A stretch of DNA of 35,669 nt from Bacteroidales bacterium (GTDB lineage Bacteria; Bacteroidota; Bacteroidia; Bacteroidales; F082): NCBI GenBank assembly GCA_029983675.1, contig JASBYY010000032.1, forward strand, positions 1 through 35,669. The letters are read 5' to 3'. Positions 1 through 9,022 of this stretch are shown here, one piece after another (the stretch's first letter is position 1; each line of letters begins with the position of its first letter). The notes under the pieces are model-generated. The model saw only the letters and a list, made by a program, of their open reading frames with translations. It made no database searches and was not told the DNA's origin. Both the position numbers and the translations under genes were made by a program.

Positions 1-309
1 AACTACTGGGTGCTTCATGTCACGGACACGGTGGATTACAGCACCATCCAAGTGGCGGAACAGCCACAGCCACAGGGAGAAACAGTGCGGGTTTATCCCA
101 ATCCGGGCAACGACGCGGTTAGGATTGTGTTGCCCCAAGAGGCTATGGTTCTTGAGGCGCGGGTTTACAATGCCCTCGGGCAGTTGGTGAGGGAAGAGCA
201 TGGCACCAATGAAATCAGCGTGGCGGGATTGCCTGAAGGGATTTACCTGCTGCGCATCACGGACGAGAACAAGAAAGTCCACGTGGCCCGTATGTCGGTG
301 GGCCGATAA
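1..309 (+). CDS. C-terminal end of a T9SS-exported protein (partial, cut by window edge)
   Basis: The frame is open from base 1 and ends at a stop at 307-309, so this is the 3' end of a gene that begins before the window. The last 75 or so residues form a T9SS type A sorting domain: a VYPNPG motif, then LEARVYNALGQLV, then GLPEGIYLLRI, ending in VARMSVGR. In this family the domain directs export through the outer membrane by the type IX system and is normally removed on surface attachment. The effector part lies outside the window, so its function is unknown. The domain and the bases after the stop closely match those of the next gene, which suggests the two arose by duplication or exchanged their 3' ends. 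Confidence 0.85.
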   Translation, partial: NYWVLHVTDTVDYSTIQVAEQPQPQGETVRVYPNPGNDAVRIVLPQEAMVLEARVYNALGQLVREEHGTNEISVAGLPEGIYLLRITDENKKVHVARMSVGR

Positions 310-364
310 ACATGCCCGCCAACACTCGTTTGGTTTGCTGCGAGCAGAATTTCTGGCACGAAAT
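310..364 (+). repeat. Post-stop repeat, copy 1
   Basis: About 55 bases directly after the stop codon are nearly identical to 4431-4484, which directly follow the stop of the next T9SS cargo gene. I see only one extra A and two substitutions. Similarity ends just after TTCTGGCACGAAAT. Copy 2 continues into a longer open frame, so this copy looks like a truncated duplicate. Confidence 0.85.
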
Positions 365-557
365 AATTCAGATAACACACTGGTTACCATAATAATGTAA
401 AAAAGCAAGAAAAAAAATATAAAAAGTGATAGGAATAATGTAGATTCGCAACGTCATCGTCTTTGGATTCCGTTTAACGGACTTTGCAGAGATTGTAGAT
501 ACAAAACGAAAATAGTAAAAAAATAGTAAAAATTGAGACCCCTAAAACTTTAGTAAT

Positions 558-3500
558 ATGAAAAGAGTATTAATCATCATGGCTATTATCTGCATGGCCA
601 TTTCTGTAAGCGCGCAGAATAAATATGCAGTGCTGATTACCGGTGACTATGCCGCCAAAGAACCTGAAATTCCTCTGGCAAACCAATGGAACCAAGGGCA
701 AGGTAGAGGTTCATCGGGCATGATGGAGTTCTGGATCGACACATACCTGATGTGGGAAATGCTGCAAGCCAAGGGCTATAGCAGAGAAAACATTTTTGTG
801 CTGTTTGCAGACGGTGCAGACTACCAATCGCAATGTCCCCGATACCAACCGCCGGAAGGTGTTACGGTTACAAACTTCGCAGCTACAACTGCTAATGTGA
901 CGAATGTTTTTACGGGATTTCGCCATGGCACAAATGGGATGCCACAACTGACGGAGAATGACTTCCTGTTTGTTTGGGTGTTTGACCATGGCGGCGCATC
1001 CAATGGACATTCATATTTTTATCTCATTGATGGCATTATGAGCGATACTCAATTTGCTACTTTGCTTGATCCGTTACCTGCGCATAGAAAGGCGTTTTGG
1101 ATGCAGCAGTGCCATGGTGGTGGCTTTGCAGATGAACTTTCTGCTAATAATACCGTTTTTATTGCCGCTTGCCAAGATTATCAGTCGGCATATCGAGCAG
1201 ATAATATGACCAATAATGGCACTCCCGCTATAGAAAACGAAATCTGCGAAGGAGTTGTTTGCCCCCATGGAGAGTTTAATTTTCATGTGTTTTCTGTAAC
1301 CAACCAAGAGTCTCCGGCAGGATATAACCAGTATGACACCGTACCTTATTCTACAGGAGACCTCAATGGCGACAATATCATTTCCATGTTTGAGGCAAAC
1401 CTTTGGAATGTGAATAAGAATTCTTGGATTCCGAAAGGACGGGAAACCCCACTTTATGATGATATTGGAAACATTGGAGCTTTCATGAGTTTGCGTTATC
1501 CCACTTTGATTTGGGATAATCTTTGTTCAAGTGAAACTCACCGTGGAATCATTGGAGTGGCCAAGGAAGTTCATGTGTATAATGGACAAACTCTTACTTT
1601 AACCGGGGTAAGTGCCGTTGAGCTTTGGGACAACGCAAGCCTTATTGTGGACGAGGGTGGTACATTGATTATTGATGGAGATGTAACTTTTAATGGTACA
1701 CATAACAATACATTGATTATTTATGGTAATCTTGTTCAGAACACTGGCTCAACTTTGACTTTTGAAGATATGGAAGTGATAGGTTATGCTCCAGTTCTTA
1801 CTATAAGTGGAGCTTCTTTTGTAAATACAGAGTTGAAATACAAACCCTATAATTCCTCGGGATTGTCGGCTGCGACCACTATTGGTAATCTTACGGTTCA
1901 CAACTGTAATTTTTACAATCCAGGCAAGCTTATTGCCATTCTTGTAGAGAAAAGCCATTCGTGTGACATTTACGGAAACACTATCACTGCGTCAGGAGGA
2001 GAGGGTATCTGCTTAAAATATAGTGGAAACGCAGTCTCCAATAAAGTCACTAGAAAAGTTCGCAACAATGAGATTTACGGTTGTGCCGATGCGGGATTGG
2101 TTGTTCATGCCACCACTTGCAATGTGCTTATGAATAACATCCATACTAACCGTTATGGCGTAAGACTTGTTGGTAATTGTAATGTGCTCAATTTTATGGG
2201 TCAATGCTCAGCTCTTTCCCCTACTACAACCCAATGCATACACGATAATGATGAGTATGAAATATATATGATGCAAGGTTGTAATCCAAAATCCATGCGA
2301 TACAACTCCATTCGCAAAACCGGCTTTGGCACGACACCGTACCTGTACTACGATAATCCATTTTCAACACCTATTTCAGATACAATTGCAGTTATCTTGA
2401 ATGAATGGGGAGGTAATTTTGTTCCCAATTTGCACTTACAAAGCAATGCAGGTGCGGTTTACAGGTACTTGCCTTATTGGGTTTTTGGTGATTGCAGCAA
2501 TGATACCAGTCTTGCTGAAGAGCTCATGACTTTAGCTGATTCATTATGTGAAGCTGAAGAATACACGTTAGCAAAAGAAACATATATGCAAATTATCGAA
2601 GGCTATCCTAACACTGCTTGTGCAGTCGTTGCGCTCAAAGCACTTCTGCCATTGGAATCTCTTGTCGGAGAAGATTACGTGACATTGAAACAGTATTATT
2701 TGACTGACGAATCCATTGTAAGAGATGAAACGCTTGCCAAAGTAGGGCTTTATCTTGCTAATCGTTGCGATGAAGCGTTGGGTAATTATGACGTTGCTAT
2801 TGCATGGTACGAAAACGTGATTACCAATCCAGCATCTTCTGAAGCTGAAATTGCCACAGCTATAATTGACCTCGGTAACTTGTATTTAGAAATTGAGGAA
2901 AAGGGGGCCAAGGCAATGGGTAAACTTGCTCAGTATAAACCTGAATCGTGGGATGACTGCGTGGAACAATTTGTCAAATTGTTGTCATCGCTTACCGGGA
3001 AACCAAATGAGACTAAAAGAGAAATTGAACATGGTTATTGGGCTGATACCGTTACCGAACAGCCAGAAGGCTATGTAATTGATTCCGAGGGCAATGTGGA
3101 AATTTCCACGCCTGAAGGTCTGGCTTGGCTTTCGTGTGTAGTGAATGGGCTGAACGGCTGTGAACCTGACAACTTTGACGGACGTACCGTAAGACTGATG
3201 GCCGACCTAGACCTCGAAGAAAAATACGGTTTGATGAACCTTGTTCCCATAGGAAACCATGAACACCGTTTCATGGGCACCTTTGATGGCCAGAACCACA
3301 GCATAGATGGATTGTTTATCGTAAATAGTATGGAAGAGAACTCGCGGATAGATATGGGTTTGTTTGGCTATTTGTATCACGGCACGGTGAAAAACCTGTC
3401 GCTCAATTCCGGTTTTTATGTTTTTCTGCATCCATTTGACATGAATACAGGGACATACGAGCTATATTATGACGCGCTTGTTGCCGCTGTTGCGGATTCC

Positions 3501-4430
3501 CTTTCTGTGGTGGACGGCTGTACAAGCAGGCTTAAAATGCTGCCATCAGTAGGAAATGCACATAGCGGCGGGACATATATGGGCGGCATTGTCGGTTTGA
3601 ACCGTAATTCTATTGTTCGCAATTGTTGCTACGAAATGGACAGGTATTCTCTATGCGGGACTGTCGATGTGGGCGGCATCGTCTTGCGTAACATTTGTGA
3701 AGGCGACTATGCTGATGCCATTGTAGAGAACTGCTACTTTTACGGAAGCCTGATGGGGTCATACAGCGTTGAGAACATGGGCGGTATCGTGTCTTTCAAC
3801 GAAACCGCTTCCAATGGAAAAAAAGCCATTGTAAGGAATTGCTATTCGGAGGTGCTGGACCCATTGTATGGTCTCGGGAATCAAGGTTGTATTGTGGCCT
3901 ACAACTCGGAGGGCAGTGTTGTGGAAAACTGCTTTGCCGATATCCGTGGACAACAAGGATGGAACGGGCTGTTTGGAACAAACAATGGAGAAATCATCAA
4001 TTGCACAGACTTTATACCAAGCGAGACGGGAGGACTTCTCGGAGAGGAGGTTTCCATCAATGGACAAACGACTGGCGAATTGTGCAAGGCTTTAAATTTG
4101 TGGGTCCATTACAACGAAACCAAGGGGAAGTATTATCCTTGGATAGTTGGTGATCATTGGATACCGGTGTTTGATACAACAACTATTTCTTTGTTGGAAA
4201 ACGAAGGTGCGTTGCTGGTTGTCTATCCAAATCCGGCAATACACACAATTCATGTGCAAGGAGTAGAACCTGAAGAAATGAAGCTGTTCAATTCCATAGG
4301 TCAAAATGTCAGGACTATTTCCGGCACAAATGAAATCAAAGTAGATGGCTTGCCGCAAGGCATGTATCTGTTGCGCGTTGTGGCTACCGACGGCACAAGT
4401 CATGTGGCGCGTGTGTCAGTGGGCCGATAA
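558..4430 (+). CDS. T9SS-exported legumain/caspase-like (clan CD) cysteine peptidase with beta-helix, TPR-like and GLUG-like regions
   Basis: This is a 1290-residue secreted protein. Residues 1-19 are a signal peptide ending in SVSAQ. Residues 20-320 resemble clan CD peptidases of the C13 (legumain) type: WVFDHGG gives a candidate catalytic His144 and WMQQCHGGGF a candidate nucleophile Cys185. An EF-hand-like loop, DLNGDNIISMFEA, lies near residue 270. Residues about 325-610 look like a parallel beta-helix with NosD-like repeats. About 650-800 is alpha-helical and TPR-like. About 850-1200 has GLUG-like repeats such as GTFDGQNHSIDGLF. The end, from about 1219, is a T9SS type A sorting domain (VYPNP ... 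VARVSVGR). The likely role is a cell-surface or secreted protease; the substrate is unknown. The catalytic assignment rests on motifs alone. ATG 558 is chosen because the signal peptide follows it directly. Confidence 0.8.
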   Translation: MKRVLIIMAIICMAISVSAQNKYAVLITGDYAAKEPEIPLANQWNQGQGRGSSGMMEFWIDTYLMWEMLQAKGYSRENIFVLFADGADYQSQCPRYQPPEGVTVTNFAATTANVTNVFTGFRHGTNGMPQLTENDFLFVWVFDHGGASNGHSYFYLIDGIMSDTQFATLLDPLPAHRKAFWMQQCHGGGFADELSANNTVFIAACQDYQSAYRADNMTNNGTPAIENEICEGVVCPHGEFNFHVFSVTNQESPAGYNQYDTVPYSTGDLNGDNIISMFEANLWNVNKNSWIPKGRETPLYDDIGNIGAFMSLRYPTLIWDNLCSSETHRGIIGVAKEVHVYNGQTLTLTGVSAVELWDNASLIVDEGGTLIIDGDVTFNGTHNNTLIIYGNLVQNTGSTLTFEDMEVIGYAPVLTISGASFVNTELKYKPYNSSGLSAATTIGNLTVHNCNFYNPGKLIAILVEKSHSCDIYGNTITASGGEGICLKYSGNAVSNKVTRKVRNNEIYGCADAGLVVHATTCNVLMNNIHTNRYGVRLVGNCNVLNFMGQCSALSPTTTQCIHDNDEYEIYMMQGCNPKSMRYNSIRKTGFGTTPYLYYDNPFSTPISDTIAVILNEWGGNFVPNLHLQSNAGAVYRYLPYWVFGDCSNDTSLAEELMTLADSLCEAEEYTLAKETYMQIIEGYPNTACAVVALKALLPLESLVGEDYVTLKQYYLTDESIVRDETLAKVGLYLANRCDEALGNYDVAIAWYENVITNPASSEAEIATAIIDLGNLYLEIEEKGAKAMGKLAQYKPESWDDCVEQFVKLLSSLTGKPNETKREIEHGYWADTVTEQPEGYVIDSEGNVEISTPEGLAWLSCVVNGLNGCEPDNFDGRTVRLMADLDLEEKYGLMNLVPIGNHEHRFMGTFDGQNHSIDGLFIVNSMEENSRIDMGLFGYLYHGTVKNLSLNSGFYVFLHPFDMNTGTYELYYDALVAAVADSLSVVDGCTSRLKMLPSVGNAHSGGTYMGGIVGLNRNSIVRNCCYEMDRYSLCGTVDVGGIVLRNICEGDYADAIVENCYFYGSLMGSYSVENMGGIVSFNETASNGKKAIVRNCYSEVLDPLYGLGNQGCIVAYNSEGSVVENCFADIRGQQGWNGLFGTNNGEIINCTDFIPSETGGLLGEEVSINGQTTGELCKALNLWVHYNETKGKYYPWIVGDHWIPVFDTTTISLLENEGALLVVYPNPAIHTIHVQGVEPEEMKLFNSIGQNVRTISGTNEIKVDGLPQGMYLLRVVATDGTSHVARVSVGR

Positions 4431-4484
4431 CATACCCGCCAACACTCGTTTGGTTTGCTGCGAGCAAAATTTCTGGCACGAAAT
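4431..4484 (+). repeat. Post-stop repeat, copy 2
   Basis: This is the second copy of the sequence that follows the T9SS cargo stop codon (first copy 310-364). Read in the +1 frame it encodes PANTRLVCCEQNFWHEI and stays open to 4689. The repeated bases may therefore descend from a Cys-rich coding sequence and not from a terminator. Confidence 0.85.
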
Positions 4485-4689
4485 CGAGGTGCAGGAACAA
4501 GACATCACGGTAACCGTTTTGGATGACGGGTCAGACTGTGACTGTGTTTGCCGGCGTAGTTTGGAGGTCATTCTCGACGACTTGAAGCTCGGGCAGACTT
4601 ATACGATTAGTCTCAAGAGAGGAGACCATGATTATTTCCGGTTTGAGGTCACTTTCGAGCCGGACACGGAGCTGATGTTTGTCATTTGA
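4431..4689 (+). pseudogene. Remnant of a small Cys-rich protein gene
   Basis: From 4431 to the stop at 4687-4689 one frame encodes a protein-like sequence with CC and CDCVC clusters, an LDDLKLGQTYTISL segment and an FRFEVTFEPDTEL segment. The pattern suggests a small beta-rich domain. The frame has no plausible start of its own: the first upstream ATG (4345) lies inside the preceding gene in another frame. I read it as the 3' part of a gene whose 5' end was replaced by the T9SS cargo gene. The family is not recognised. Confidence 0.4.
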
Positions 4690-5026
4690 TTATGTATTAA
4701 GTGACTGTTACATTCCTTGCATTTCAAAGAGTCTTCACTTTAGTCTGGTGAATGGGTGTCTTGTTTTCAAGGAAATGAGAGATAATGCGGCGGTGCTTTT
4801 CGTCAGCCGTGAAGAAGCCGCAGCGGGAGTCTATACCAGCGACAGCATCAAGAGCCTGATCATTGACGATGACCCGATAGAAGAATGGTGGTTCCGCGAC
4901 GAGCAGGGGAATCGTAGATTCAGAATAAACTGCTACGATTCCAGTTGTTGTCCCTACGATACGGCAGCCCTCAATGGGGTGATATTGGCGGGAAAGCTCA
5001 AACGCTATTTCGACAGAATGAAATAA
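4679..5026 (+). CDS. Hypothetical protein, possibly a gene remnant
   Basis: An open frame of about 115 residues opens at a TTG and has an internal ATG at 4774. It contains an acidic stretch (SLIIDDDPIEEWWF) and ends GKLKRYFDRMK. It has no signal peptide or membrane segment, and I do not recognise it. It overlaps the end of the preceding remnant by 11 bases and has no clear promoter. Codon use looks coding-like, but the lack of a good start suggests either translation from 4774 (84 residues) or a decayed gene. Confidence 0.35.
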   Translation: MSFDYVLSDCYIPCISKSLHFSLVNGCLVFKEMRDNAAVLFVSREEAAAGVYTSDSIKSLIIDDDPIEEWWFRDEQGNRRFRINCYDSSCCPYDTAALNGVILAGKLKRYFDRMK

Positions 5027-5450
5027 ACCTGGGAATCGAGACGCAAAATGGGAGCATCTTCACCCAAAGCGGAAAAAAAGGAAAACATGGAGGCATTATC
5101 CTCATTTGTGGTGTTTTTTAAGCAAAAAATCCTTAGAACAAATGAAAGTTCAGTTTGGACATCAATAATATTCTCGACACCAAGAATTTTGTATATTCCT
5201 ATTATTCAGGAATTTACAGTTACTATTCGGCATACCTCATCCGTCCGAGAAGCTTCATGCTCAAGGCCTATTTTAAGGTGAAATGATGGTTACGGAAAAA
5301 ACAGCGTTCAATTCATGGAAAATCTTTTCGGCTGACATCGCGATTCAAGCTAACTTTCAGGTCGAATAAACTCCGTAGTCTTGTGAGGTTCAATATCGCA
5401 TCTTGCAAATTGACCTATAGACCAAAAAAAACCTCATTTTTTCCTTGCTT
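5027..5450. other. Gene-free stretch before the efflux operon
   Basis: I find no convincing gene here. The one longer frame (5048-5281) has low-complexity, unprotein-like content. The region becomes AT-rich towards 5450, where the efflux operon promoter begins. Confidence 0.5.
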
Positions 5451-5473
5451 TTCAATTTATTGTTGTATATTTG
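5445..5473 (+). promoter_or_regulatory. Bacteroidota-type promoter of the efflux operon
   Basis: A TTG at 5445-5447 is followed after 18 bases by TATATTTG at 5466-5473, a full match to the -7 consensus TAnnTTTG. Transcription would start near 5480, leaving an untranslated leader of about 250 bases before the ATPase start at 5731. Confidence 0.65.
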
Positions 5474-5479
5474 CGGTGT

Positions 5480-5503
5480 ACTAATATACTAATACGCTAA
5501 TGT
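5480..5503 (+). repeat. Three tandem 8-base repeats at the predicted transcription start
   Basis: ACTAATAT, ACTAATAC and GCTAATGT lie head to tail, starting at 5480, 5488 and 5496, directly downstream of the -7 element. The position at the transcription start fits a repressor operator. No regulator gene is adjacent in this window, so this is inference. Confidence 0.55.
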
Positions 5504-5730
5504 TTCAAGAGGTAAGACATAGAAAATCAATGCGTAACCATACAGTAGCTGGGTTTCTACCAAAAGGAGAAACCTTTCCGGCAATATTTTCTTCCGCCTG
5601 TAACAATACCATGTGGATCTGCGTTTCACATTGTAGTTACCATGAACGTCACACGACGGAAAAAAACGAGTTCCGGCCCTACACTTTCCTTCTTTTGCAT
5701 GATCAATACACCTTATAATATCACCACGCC

Positions 5731-6444
5731 ATGAGCATGATACGACTAAAGAACATCAACAAGACCTATTTCGGTGCACAGCCCTTGCACGTGTTGAAAG
5801 GCATTGACCTTGAGGTGAACGAGGGCGAAATGGTTTCCATCATGGGCGCTTCAGGCTCGGGAAAGTCCACCCTGCTCAACATTCTCGGCATTCTCGACTC
5901 CTACGACACCGGGGACTATCATCTGGCCGGTCAATTGGTGAAAGACCTTTCCGAAAACAAAGCTGCCGAATTTCGCAACCGCATGATTGGCTTTATCTTC
6001 CAGTCGTTCAACCTGATTCCCTTCAAGACGGCCATGGAGAATGTAGCCTTGCCCTTGTATTATCAAAGCATGACACGGCGCAAACGCAACATGCTGGCTA
6101 TGGAGTACTTGGAGCGTTTCGGCTTGAAGGAATGGGCCGACCACTATCCCAATGAGCTTTCCGGCGGACAGAAACAGCGTGTTTCCGTTGCTCGCGCCTT
6201 GGTGACCCAGCCCAAAATCATCCTCGCTGACGAGCCTACCGGTGCCTTGGACAGCAAGACCTCTGCCGAAGTGATGCAAATCCTGCGCGAAGTGAACGAC
6301 AGCGGCATCACCATGCTCATCGTCACGCACGAAAAAGGCATCGCCCAACGTACCAAGAAAATCATCCGTCTTTGCGACGGCATCATCAAGAGTGTCGAAG
6401 CCAACGACCCGAACGCCATCGACCTGCAATCCGACATCAAGTAA
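5731..6444 (+). CDS. MacB/LolD-type ABC transporter ATPase
   Basis: This 237-residue nucleotide-binding subunit probably powers export of an unknown substrate with the two permeases that follow. It has all the usual ABC motifs: Walker A GASGSGKST, Q-loop FIFQSFNLIP, signature LSGGQKQR, Walker B IILADEPTGALD and the switch histidine in IVTHE. Length and motifs match the MacB/LolD branch, in which the ATPase moves the permease periplasmic domains without passing substrate through the membrane. It is the first gene of a five-gene plus-strand operon, with 19 bases to the next start. An ATG also lies two codons downstream (MSMIR), so the exact start is uncertain by that much. Confidence 0.93.
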   Translation: MSMIRLKNINKTYFGAQPLHVLKGIDLEVNEGEMVSIMGASGSGKSTLLNILGILDSYDTGDYHLAGQLVKDLSENKAAEFRNRMIGFIFQSFNLIPFKTAMENVALPLYYQSMTRRKRNMLAMEYLERFGLKEWADHYPNELSGGQKQRVSVARALVTQPKIILADEPTGALDSKTSAEVMQILREVNDSGITMLIVTHEKGIAQRTKKIIRLCDGIIKSVEANDPNAIDLQSDIK

Positions 6445-6463
6445 CACGAAAAGTAAAACCACC

Positions 6464-7705
6464 ATGATCTTTACACGTGACTTTTGGCAAGAAATCATGA
6501 TCGCCCTGCACCGCAACCGGCTGCGCACCCTGCTAACGGGATTCGCCATTGCCTGGGGTATCTTCATGCTGATCCTGCTCATGTCGGCAGGCAACGGCTT
6601 CATGAACGGCATGTTGTCCAATTTTGAAAGCCGTTCCACCAATATCTATACCCTTTATGGCGGCAGCACTTCAAAGCCATATCACGGTCATAAAAAAGGT
6701 CGTAGCATTCATTTCTCCGATGCCGACATTCGGCTGTTATCATCCGGTTTCCCGCACGTGTGCAATGTAACGCCCGAACTGTCCGCTTCAGGACAGGCGG
6801 TCTTCGGCAGCCAATCAAGGCAAACCACACTCATCGGCGTGACACCTATTTATAAAGACATGAGTTGGGTGAAGCTATTAGAAGGCCGCTTTATCAATGA
6901 AAACGATGTGAAACGAGCAGAAAAAGTCATCGTCATTGACGATGCCTTGCGGAAAGACCTGTTCAGGGAACTTGAAACGCCCATAGGGCAGTACCTGTTT
7001 GTGAACGACATCGCCTACAAGGTCATCGGCGTGGCAAAAAGCTTCAGGCAATCAGGAAACAGGGCTTTCACCGCCTACACCACGCTGAAACGCCTGACCC
7101 GTCAGGAAAACTATTGGAAATTGTCCTTTAGTACCGAAGGCTTGGTCACCAAAGCACAAAACAAAGACTTTGAAAAACTGTTGCTGAGACAGCTAGGCAG
7201 CCTGCACGACTTTGCCCATGACGACGACCATGCCGTATGGATCAACAGCACCGCCATGGATTTTATGGAAGTAAACCGTATTTTTTCGAGCATCAAGCTC
7301 TTCATCTGGCTGATCGGCATCGCCATGCTTGTTTCCGGCATTGTCGGGGTGAGCAACATCATGCGGATCACCGTCAAGGAACGCACCAACGAAATCGGCA
7401 TCCGCAAGGCCTTGGGCGCCAAGTCGTCGAGCATCCTGTCCTCTATCGTCATGGAAGCCCTACTTATCACCACCTTATTCGGCTACATCGGCATGATGGC
7501 CGGCATAGGCATCTCCGCCTTGGCAAATTCCATGTTAGGCAAATATGAAGTCGAAGGAACCAACCTCTTCATGAATCCTTCCGTCGATATGAGGGTGGTC
7601 GCGCTTGCCACTTTAGTGCTGATTGTCAGCGGCATCACGGCCGGATTTTTCCCTGCCCGAAAAGCCGTGAAAGTGAAACCCATCGAAGCCATTAACTACC
7701 GATAA
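6464..7705 (+). CDS. MacB/FtsX-type ABC transporter permease (first of two)
   Basis: This is a 413-residue inner-membrane permease. An N-terminal membrane helix follows RNRLRTLLTGFAIAWG. A periplasmic MacB-type core domain fills roughly residues 45-270, and an FtsX domain with three helices fills the C-terminal third. The conserved SGIVGVSNIM...VKERTNEIGIRKALGAK segment precedes the last helices. The frame is open further upstream, overlapping the ATPase gene, but ATG 6464 places the start just before the membrane anchor and 19 bases after the ATPase stop. MacB normally has ATPase and permease fused; here they are separate, which is common in Bacteroidota. It probably forms a heterodimer with the next gene product. 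Confidence 0.92.
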   Translation: MIFTRDFWQEIMIALHRNRLRTLLTGFAIAWGIFMLILLMSAGNGFMNGMLSNFESRSTNIYTLYGGSTSKPYHGHKKGRSIHFSDADIRLLSSGFPHVCNVTPELSASGQAVFGSQSRQTTLIGVTPIYKDMSWVKLLEGRFINENDVKRAEKVIVIDDALRKDLFRELETPIGQYLFVNDIAYKVIGVAKSFRQSGNRAFTAYTTLKRLTRQENYWKLSFSTEGLVTKAQNKDFEKLLLRQLGSLHDFAHDDDHAVWINSTAMDFMEVNRIFSSIKLFIWLIGIAMLVSGIVGVSNIMRITVKERTNEIGIRKALGAKSSSILSSIVMEALLITTLFGYIGMMAGIGISALANSMLGKYEVEGTNLFMNPSVDMRVVALATLVLIVSGITAGFFPARKAVKVKPIEAINYR

Positions 7706-7717
7706 CAACACAACACC

Positions 7718-8977
7718 ATGCTTGACCTTGACCATTTGAACGAGATTTGGCAAACCATCGCCCGCAACAAGACCCGCAGCCTGCTGACCGCTTTCGGCGT
7801 TTTCTGGGGCGTGTTCCTGCTTACCATACTTTCCGCCACCGGAAACGGCTTTGAGAACGGATTGAGGAAACAAGTGGAAGGTTATGCCACCAACACCACC
7901 TTCATTTTTACCATGCCGACCGAAGAACCTTACAAAGGCTACCAAACCGGACGTGTTTGGAACATGAGCTACAGCGATGTAGAAACCCTGAAAGCAGCCT
8001 TCCCATGGATTGCATACGTCAGCCCGACAAACTATTTGTTTGCAAACGGCGACAATGTGATTTACAATGAGAAACACGGCAGTTACAGCGTGAAAGGCGT
8101 ATTGCCCGATTACAACGAGATTGACCGCTCAAAAATCCTTCACGGACGTTTCATCAACGAGACCGACATCAGGGAGGGCCGCAAAGTCTGCCTGTTGGGG
8201 AAGCGCGTTTATGAGGACATCATCGGGAAAGGCATCGACCCATTGGATAAGTTAGTGAAAGTGAACGGCATCTATTTCACCGTGGTGGGTGTCATCCGCA
8301 ACTATAACGAAAATGTCAGCTTCAACGGATCCAGCAACGAGTCCGTGATCCTGCCATTCACCACCATGCAAAAGGTCTTCAACCTTGGCGACGAGATTGA
8401 GACACTGGCACTTACCGCCAAAGAAGGAGTCCGTGTCTCATCCATGGAAGAAAATGTAAAAAGCCTCATCAAAGAACGACACGACATCTCTCCCACCGAC
8501 CAGTCTGCCGTTCAGTGTTTCAACCTGGAGGAAGAATTCGACATGTTCAACGCCTTGTTTCTCGGTGTTCACATTCTCATCTGGATTGTGGGGCTGGGCA
8601 CTTTGCTGTCAGGCATAGTCGGCGTAAGCAACATCATGTTGGTCACGGTGAAAGAGCGCGTGCGCGAAATCGGCATCCGCCGCGCCTTGGGAGCCAAGCC
8701 GAGGTCTATCATGCGGCAGGTCCTGTCGGAAAGCCTGTTGCTCACTATCCTATCAGGCATAGTGGGGCTTTGTATCGGTGTTGGCATCATGATCGTCGTC
8801 ACCATCGTCATCAATGCCAATCCCTCGGAAAACATCATGTTCCTTGAACCTCAAATCCGATTTAGGGCTGCCGTCACCGCCTTAGGTATCGTGGTGCTTT
8901 CGGGGGTGGCGGCCGGTATTCTGCCAGCGCTCCATGCCACGCAAATCAAGGCCATCGATGCCATCAGAGAAGACTAA
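7718..8977 (+). CDS. MacB/FtsX-type ABC transporter permease (second of two)
   Basis: This 419-residue paralogue of the preceding permease has the same architecture: an N-terminal helix after NKTRSLLTAFGVFWG, a periplasmic core domain, and a C-terminal FtsX domain with LSGIVGVSNIM...VKERVREIGIRRALGAK. It starts 12 bases after the first permease stops. The two proteins clearly differ in sequence, which suggests an obligate heterodimer and not a recent duplication. Substrate cannot be inferred; family members export macrolides, peptides or lipids. Confidence 0.92.
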   Translation: MLDLDHLNEIWQTIARNKTRSLLTAFGVFWGVFLLTILSATGNGFENGLRKQVEGYATNTTFIFTMPTEEPYKGYQTGRVWNMSYSDVETLKAAFPWIAYVSPTNYLFANGDNVIYNEKHGSYSVKGVLPDYNEIDRSKILHGRFINETDIREGRKVCLLGKRVYEDIIGKGIDPLDKLVKVNGIYFTVVGVIRNYNENVSFNGSSNESVILPFTTMQKVFNLGDEIETLALTAKEGVRVSSMEENVKSLIKERHDISPTDQSAVQCFNLEEEFDMFNALFLGVHILIWIVGLGTLLSGIVGVSNIMLVTVKERVREIGIRRALGAKPRSIMRQVLSESLLLTILSGIVGLCIGVGIMIVVTIVINANPSENIMFLEPQIRFRAAVTALGIVVLSGVAAGILPALHATQIKAIDAIRED

Positions 8978-9022
8978 TATTGAAAGAATGAAACAAGAAT
9001 TAATCATACAAAACATACCGTC

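Noticed and set aside
5500..5718. Open frame of 72 residues in the efflux operon leader
   Set aside because: Its ATG falls in the tandem repeats, codon use is not gene-like, and no domain is visible. It is more likely untranslated leader.
5851..6642. 263-residue frame antisense to the ABC ATPase
   Set aside because: It is the complementary shadow of a well-supported gene.
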